Positions 22,489 to 24,643 of a DNA stretch of 24,643 nucleotides are shown piece after piece. Position 1 is the stretch's first letter, and every line of letters begins with the position of its first letter. Origin of the DNA: an uncultured Clostridium sp. (GTDB taxonomy: Bacteria; Bacillota; Clostridia; Clostridiales; Clostridiaceae); contig CAKVLD010000045.1 of the NCBI GenBank assembly GCA_934755305.1, positions 1 to 24,643 of the forward strand, given 5' to 3'. The notes beneath the pieces were generated by a model. It saw nothing but the letters and a program-made list of their open reading frames with translations. It was not told where the DNA came from and ran no database searches. Both the position numbers and the translations under genes were made by a program.

Positions 22489-23112
22489 TTATATAGTTAA
22501 GTAGTGTATATATTCACTAATTAGACAATCTCCAAAGACCATACTTAACATACAACCAATACCTAAATATGGTGTATATGCCATCTCATCTTTTCTATTT
22601 TTCATTTTTAAAACTATTAATATAACTGATACTATTCCTCCTATAATAAATGAAATATATATACTTAATAAAATTTTTTGACTTCCTAAAAATATTCCAT
22701 ATAACAATGCTATATCTTTATCTCCATTTCCTATTCCTTTACTTATAATCTCAATAATAAAAAATATACTATATCCTAAAGCACCACCAAATATATTATC
22801 GAAAATACTTATCCCTTTATATAAACTGATTATAAAGCAAAATATTCCTCCTAATGTTATTCCTACTATTATCATAGATCTATATACATTCAAAGTACAT
22901 AAATCAATTATTCCTATTACAAATAGTATAAAAGAAAAGGTTATCCATTTTATACTATAAATATCAAATCCATATTTATTAATTATAACAGCATTAATTA
23001 CTATATTACTCATTAACATTCCTATCTTCATTAATTTTGTAAGCTTATCACAGTGCTTTTCTATTACATAACATTCTATTTTGTACATTATTAATGATAT
23101 TATAATACTCAT
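22489..23112 (-). CDS. Small A24-family prepilin peptidase-like protein
   Basis: The 207-residue protein has about six to seven membrane segments. It has both aspartates of the A24 aspartic peptidases: Asp70 in GIIDLCTLNVYR and Asp131 in GIGNGDKDIALL (the GxGD motif). The closing MAYTPYLGIGCMLSMVFGD fits the family P-F-x-P-F-L-x-x-G end. It lacks the N-terminal Cys-rich methyltransferase domain of PilD/TadV-type bifunctional enzymes, so it is probably peptidase-only. No pilin or assembly ATPase gene is in the window. The start is preceded by GGGGGAAATATTAAT, with a spacing that is on the long side. Confidence 0.85.
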   Translation of the reverse strand: MSIIISLIMYKIECYVIEKHCDKLTKLMKIGMLMSNIVINAVIINKYGFDIYSIKWITFSFILFVIGIIDLCTLNVYRSMIIVGITLGGIFCFIISLYKGISIFDNIFGGALGYSIFFIIEIISKGIGNGDKDIALLYGIFLGSQKILLSIYISFIIGGIVSVILIVLKMKNRKDEMAYTPYLGIGCMLSMVFGDCLISEYIHYLTI

Positions 23113-23249
23113 ATATTAATATTTCCCCCTTATCTCATTATAATTATTCCATGTTAATACTTTTTTAAACATATATTTTCTATATTACTGAATATTTTTC
23201 TCTAATTTTTCTAATGTTAATATATATAAACATAAGATAGGTGAATTAT

Positions 23250-23921
23250 ATGAAAAAAATTTTATTAACTATATCTACAATAATTACTATATTGTTTTCC
23301 TTAAATCTAAGGGTTTATTCTTTCGAAGAAAAAAACGAAAATTATTTAATATTTATTGATGTAAATGAATTAACTCTATCTTTATTAAAAGAAGATACTA
23401 AGGAATTGATAAAAAAGTACCCTGTAGCAATGGGCAAAATTTCTACTCCATCACCTATAGGACAATGGACAATAACCAGTAAGGCTCTGAAAGATGGTCC
23501 TTTCGGAGGATACTGGTTAGGCTTAAATGCTCCTTGGGATACCTTTGGCATTCACGGAACCAGCAATCCTTCTTCAATTGGAAGCTTAGCTTCTAATGGA
23601 TGTATTCGTATGTATAATTATCATATAAAAGAACTTTTTAATTTAGTTGGATATGATACTAGAGTAATTGTATATGGAGGCCCTAACTGGCGTTTTTCTC
23701 CTTATAATAGAAAAATAAAAATTAATGATAAAGGTACTGATGTTTTTTACGTTCAAAAAGCCTTAAAAAATATAGGCTACTATGAACAAGTACTAGATGG
23801 AATATATGGATATCCTTTAGAGCAAGCAATTCTACAATATAAAATTGACGCTAATCTTTCTGGTGATTCCACTATTGATGAAGAACTTTTAGATAGCTTA
23901 GGATTATTTAAATTTGAATAA
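23250..23921 (+). CDS. L,D-transpeptidase with C-terminal peptidoglycan-binding domain
   Basis: The 223-residue exported protein has a signal peptide (residues 1 to about 24). The YkuD catalytic domain follows (about 31-140): YLIFIDVNELTLSLL, KKYPVAMGKISTPSPIGQW, FGIHGTSNPSSIGSLASNGCIRM with His102 and catalytic Cys118 (the usual S-H/R-G-C is S-N-G-C here). Residues about 160-220 are a PG_binding_1 domain (NDKGTDVFYVQKALKNIGYY). It cross-links peptidoglycan 3-3 or anchors proteins to it, at the cell wall or in the spore cortex. The GTG at 23241 is part of the AGGTGA ribosome site, so the ATG at 23250 is used. Confidence 0.93.
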   Translation: MKKILLTISTIITILFSLNLRVYSFEEKNENYLIFIDVNELTLSLLKEDTKELIKKYPVAMGKISTPSPIGQWTITSKALKDGPFGGYWLGLNAPWDTFGIHGTSNPSSIGSLASNGCIRMYNYHIKELFNLVGYDTRVIVYGGPNWRFSPYNRKIKINDKGTDVFYVQKALKNIGYYEQVLDGIYGYPLEQAILQYKIDANLSGDSTIDEELLDSLGLFKFE

Positions 23922-23973
23922 ATAAAAGAGAATTTATAAATAAGCTAAATACTTTTTATAAATTCTCTTTTAT
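23922..23973. terminator. Bidirectional terminator after the L,D-transpeptidase
   Basis: Two perfectly complementary 19-nt arms (23922-23940 and 23955-23973; core AAAAGAGAATTTATAAA) flank a 14-nt loop. It lies between convergent genes. Confidence 0.88.
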
Positions 23974-23983
23974 CTATATTATT

Positions 23984-24133
23984 CTAAATTGGACCAGCTT
24001 TCTTATTTCCTGTCTTAGCCTTTCCTTGAATTTCTGGAACAACAGGTTCTCCTTTTCCATAACGTGCTTTATGATTACTTTCTGTACCATGTGGTTCATT
24101 TACATCCGGTCTTCTCATTCCAGCTTTAGCCAT
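23984..24133 (-). CDS. Small basic protein, 49 residues
   Basis: A short frame from ATG 24133 to TAG 23984, with AAAGGAG about 11 bases before the start. The product is hydrophilic and rich in Lys, Gly and Pro (begins MAKAGMRRPDVNEPHGTE, contains NHKARYGKGEPVVPEIQG, ends GNKKAGPI). It has no hydrophobic segment. Composition and size fit the small spore-associated proteins of clostridia; I cannot name the family. It is the first recognisable gene downstream (about 190 bp) of the second copy of the structured RNA element. Confidence 0.72.
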   Translation of the reverse strand: MAKAGMRRPDVNEPHGTESNHKARYGKGEPVVPEIQGKAKTGNKKAGPI

Positions 24134-24316
24134 AAATATATATTCTCCTTTACTTACATTTTTTCAAATATATATTTCCCTTGAAATAAGAATTTTATTC
24201 TATCATATCCTTTTGGTTGAAACAAATAGTTTCTTACTTACTTTATTTTCTTCTCTCTTTAAACCATTCAATAGTAGACTTTTCAACTGCATTTCAAGCT
24301 AATAATGACTTTTATT

Positions 24317-24496
24317 AAAAAAGTGGCTTACGCCACGCTTCTATAAGTTAACTTTTCTTAAATATATAAATAAATCTTCACCATTAACACATATTGATGT
24401 AAGCTACTTTTTTTAGCCATTCAAAAGGTTCAAAAAGAAAAATAATTCCTTATAAAAATACCACTTAATTATTTTTCTTTTTGGTTCTTTTGAGGC
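24317..24496 (-). ncRNA. Structured RNA element, copy 2, with intrinsic terminator
   Basis: On the minus strand: GCC/GGC closing pairs (24496-24494 with 24418-24416), TCAAAAG/CTTTTGA (copy 1 has GCAAAAG/CTTTTGC, a compensated pair change), the same GAACC/GAACC symmetric internal loop, AAAAAG/CTTTTT and a further AAATAATT/AATTATTT. After GGC comes TAAAAAAAGTAGCTTAC (24414-24399 and flank), complementary over 15 positions with one mismatch to GTAAGCCACTTTTTT (24331-24317). That segment is also the loop, right arm and U-tract of the terminator GTGGC-GTAA-GCCAC (24336-24323). Homology to copy 1 extends about 15 bp beyond both ends. The rest of 24134-24643 holds no convincing gene. Confidence 0.6.
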
Positions 24497-24643
24497 ACTA
24501 TAATTATTTTAACGTATTTACCATCTTACATAACTGAAAGCCTGTAATATTCAGTATTCATTATCAAAAAAAAATTTATAAATTCCTCGTATTTGAAATA
24601 CTAAATAGTGTAGACGAATATTTTTATATTTTCTACGAAACCT

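Noticed and set aside
24240..24300. Minus-strand frame reading AVEKSTIEWFKERRK before a stop
   Set aside because: It looks protein-like, but is only about 16 codons, has no start or ribosome site, and an overlapping frame is equally open. It could be a pseudogene tail but support is too thin.

Overview
The window is about 24.6 kb of very AT-rich DNA. Its strong AGGAGG-type ribosome sites, many intrinsic terminators, YtaF-type sporulation protein and overall gene set point to a low-GC Firmicute, most likely Clostridium sensu stricto. I do not assign a species. The window holds ordinary chromosomal genes in short operons on both strands. There is no prophage, no intact insertion sequence and no CRISPR array.

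Layout, left to right. (1) 1-4464, all minus strand: an ABC-F ATPase cut by the window edge, a small conserved clostridial protein, an orphan PotD-like lipoprotein, a small membrane protein and a formate/nitrite-family channel. (2) 4711-11181, minus strand: a tight six-gene operon hemA, precorrin-2 dehydrogenase-like, hemC, cobA-hemD fusion, hemB, hemL. It takes glutamyl-tRNA to precorrin-2/sirohydrochlorin. No uroporphyrinogen decarboxylase or later heme genes are present, so the likely product is siroheme (or a corrinoid precursor). Directly upstream at 11255-12109 is a ferredoxin-fused siroheme reductase-like protein, a plausible consumer of that siroheme. (3) 12295-12936, plus strand: a short, divergent cis-prenyltransferase. 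(4) 13052-15186, minus strand: an OmpR-type response regulator and its histidine kinase, preceded by a structured leader RNA. (5) 15591-16526, minus strand: metA, with the Glu111 that predicts acetyl-CoA use. (6) 17170-18900, plus strand: adenine deaminase, with a leader that can pair with its own ribosome site. (7) 18994-24133: a Cof-type phosphatase, a secreted PTP-like phytase, YtaF, two very small hydrophilic proteins, a Cys-pair protein, a small A24 prepilin peptidase and an L,D-transpeptidase.

The most interesting signal is not a gene. Two related intergenic elements (about 15205-15420 and 24307-24512, same orientation) share a long helix with a compensatory base-pair change, a conserved self-facing GAACC/GAACC internal loop, and a second helix in which an A-tract is complementary to the 3' arm and U-tract of an intrinsic terminator. 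The sequences of the helices differ while the pairing is kept, which is what a conserved structured RNA looks like. One copy sits directly before the two-component operon and ends in a terminator about 25 nt before its start, so it looks like an attenuator or riboswitch-type leader. I do not recognise it as a known family. Two decayed fragments of TnpB (IS200/IS605 family) are also present at 16638-16874 and 21874-21992.
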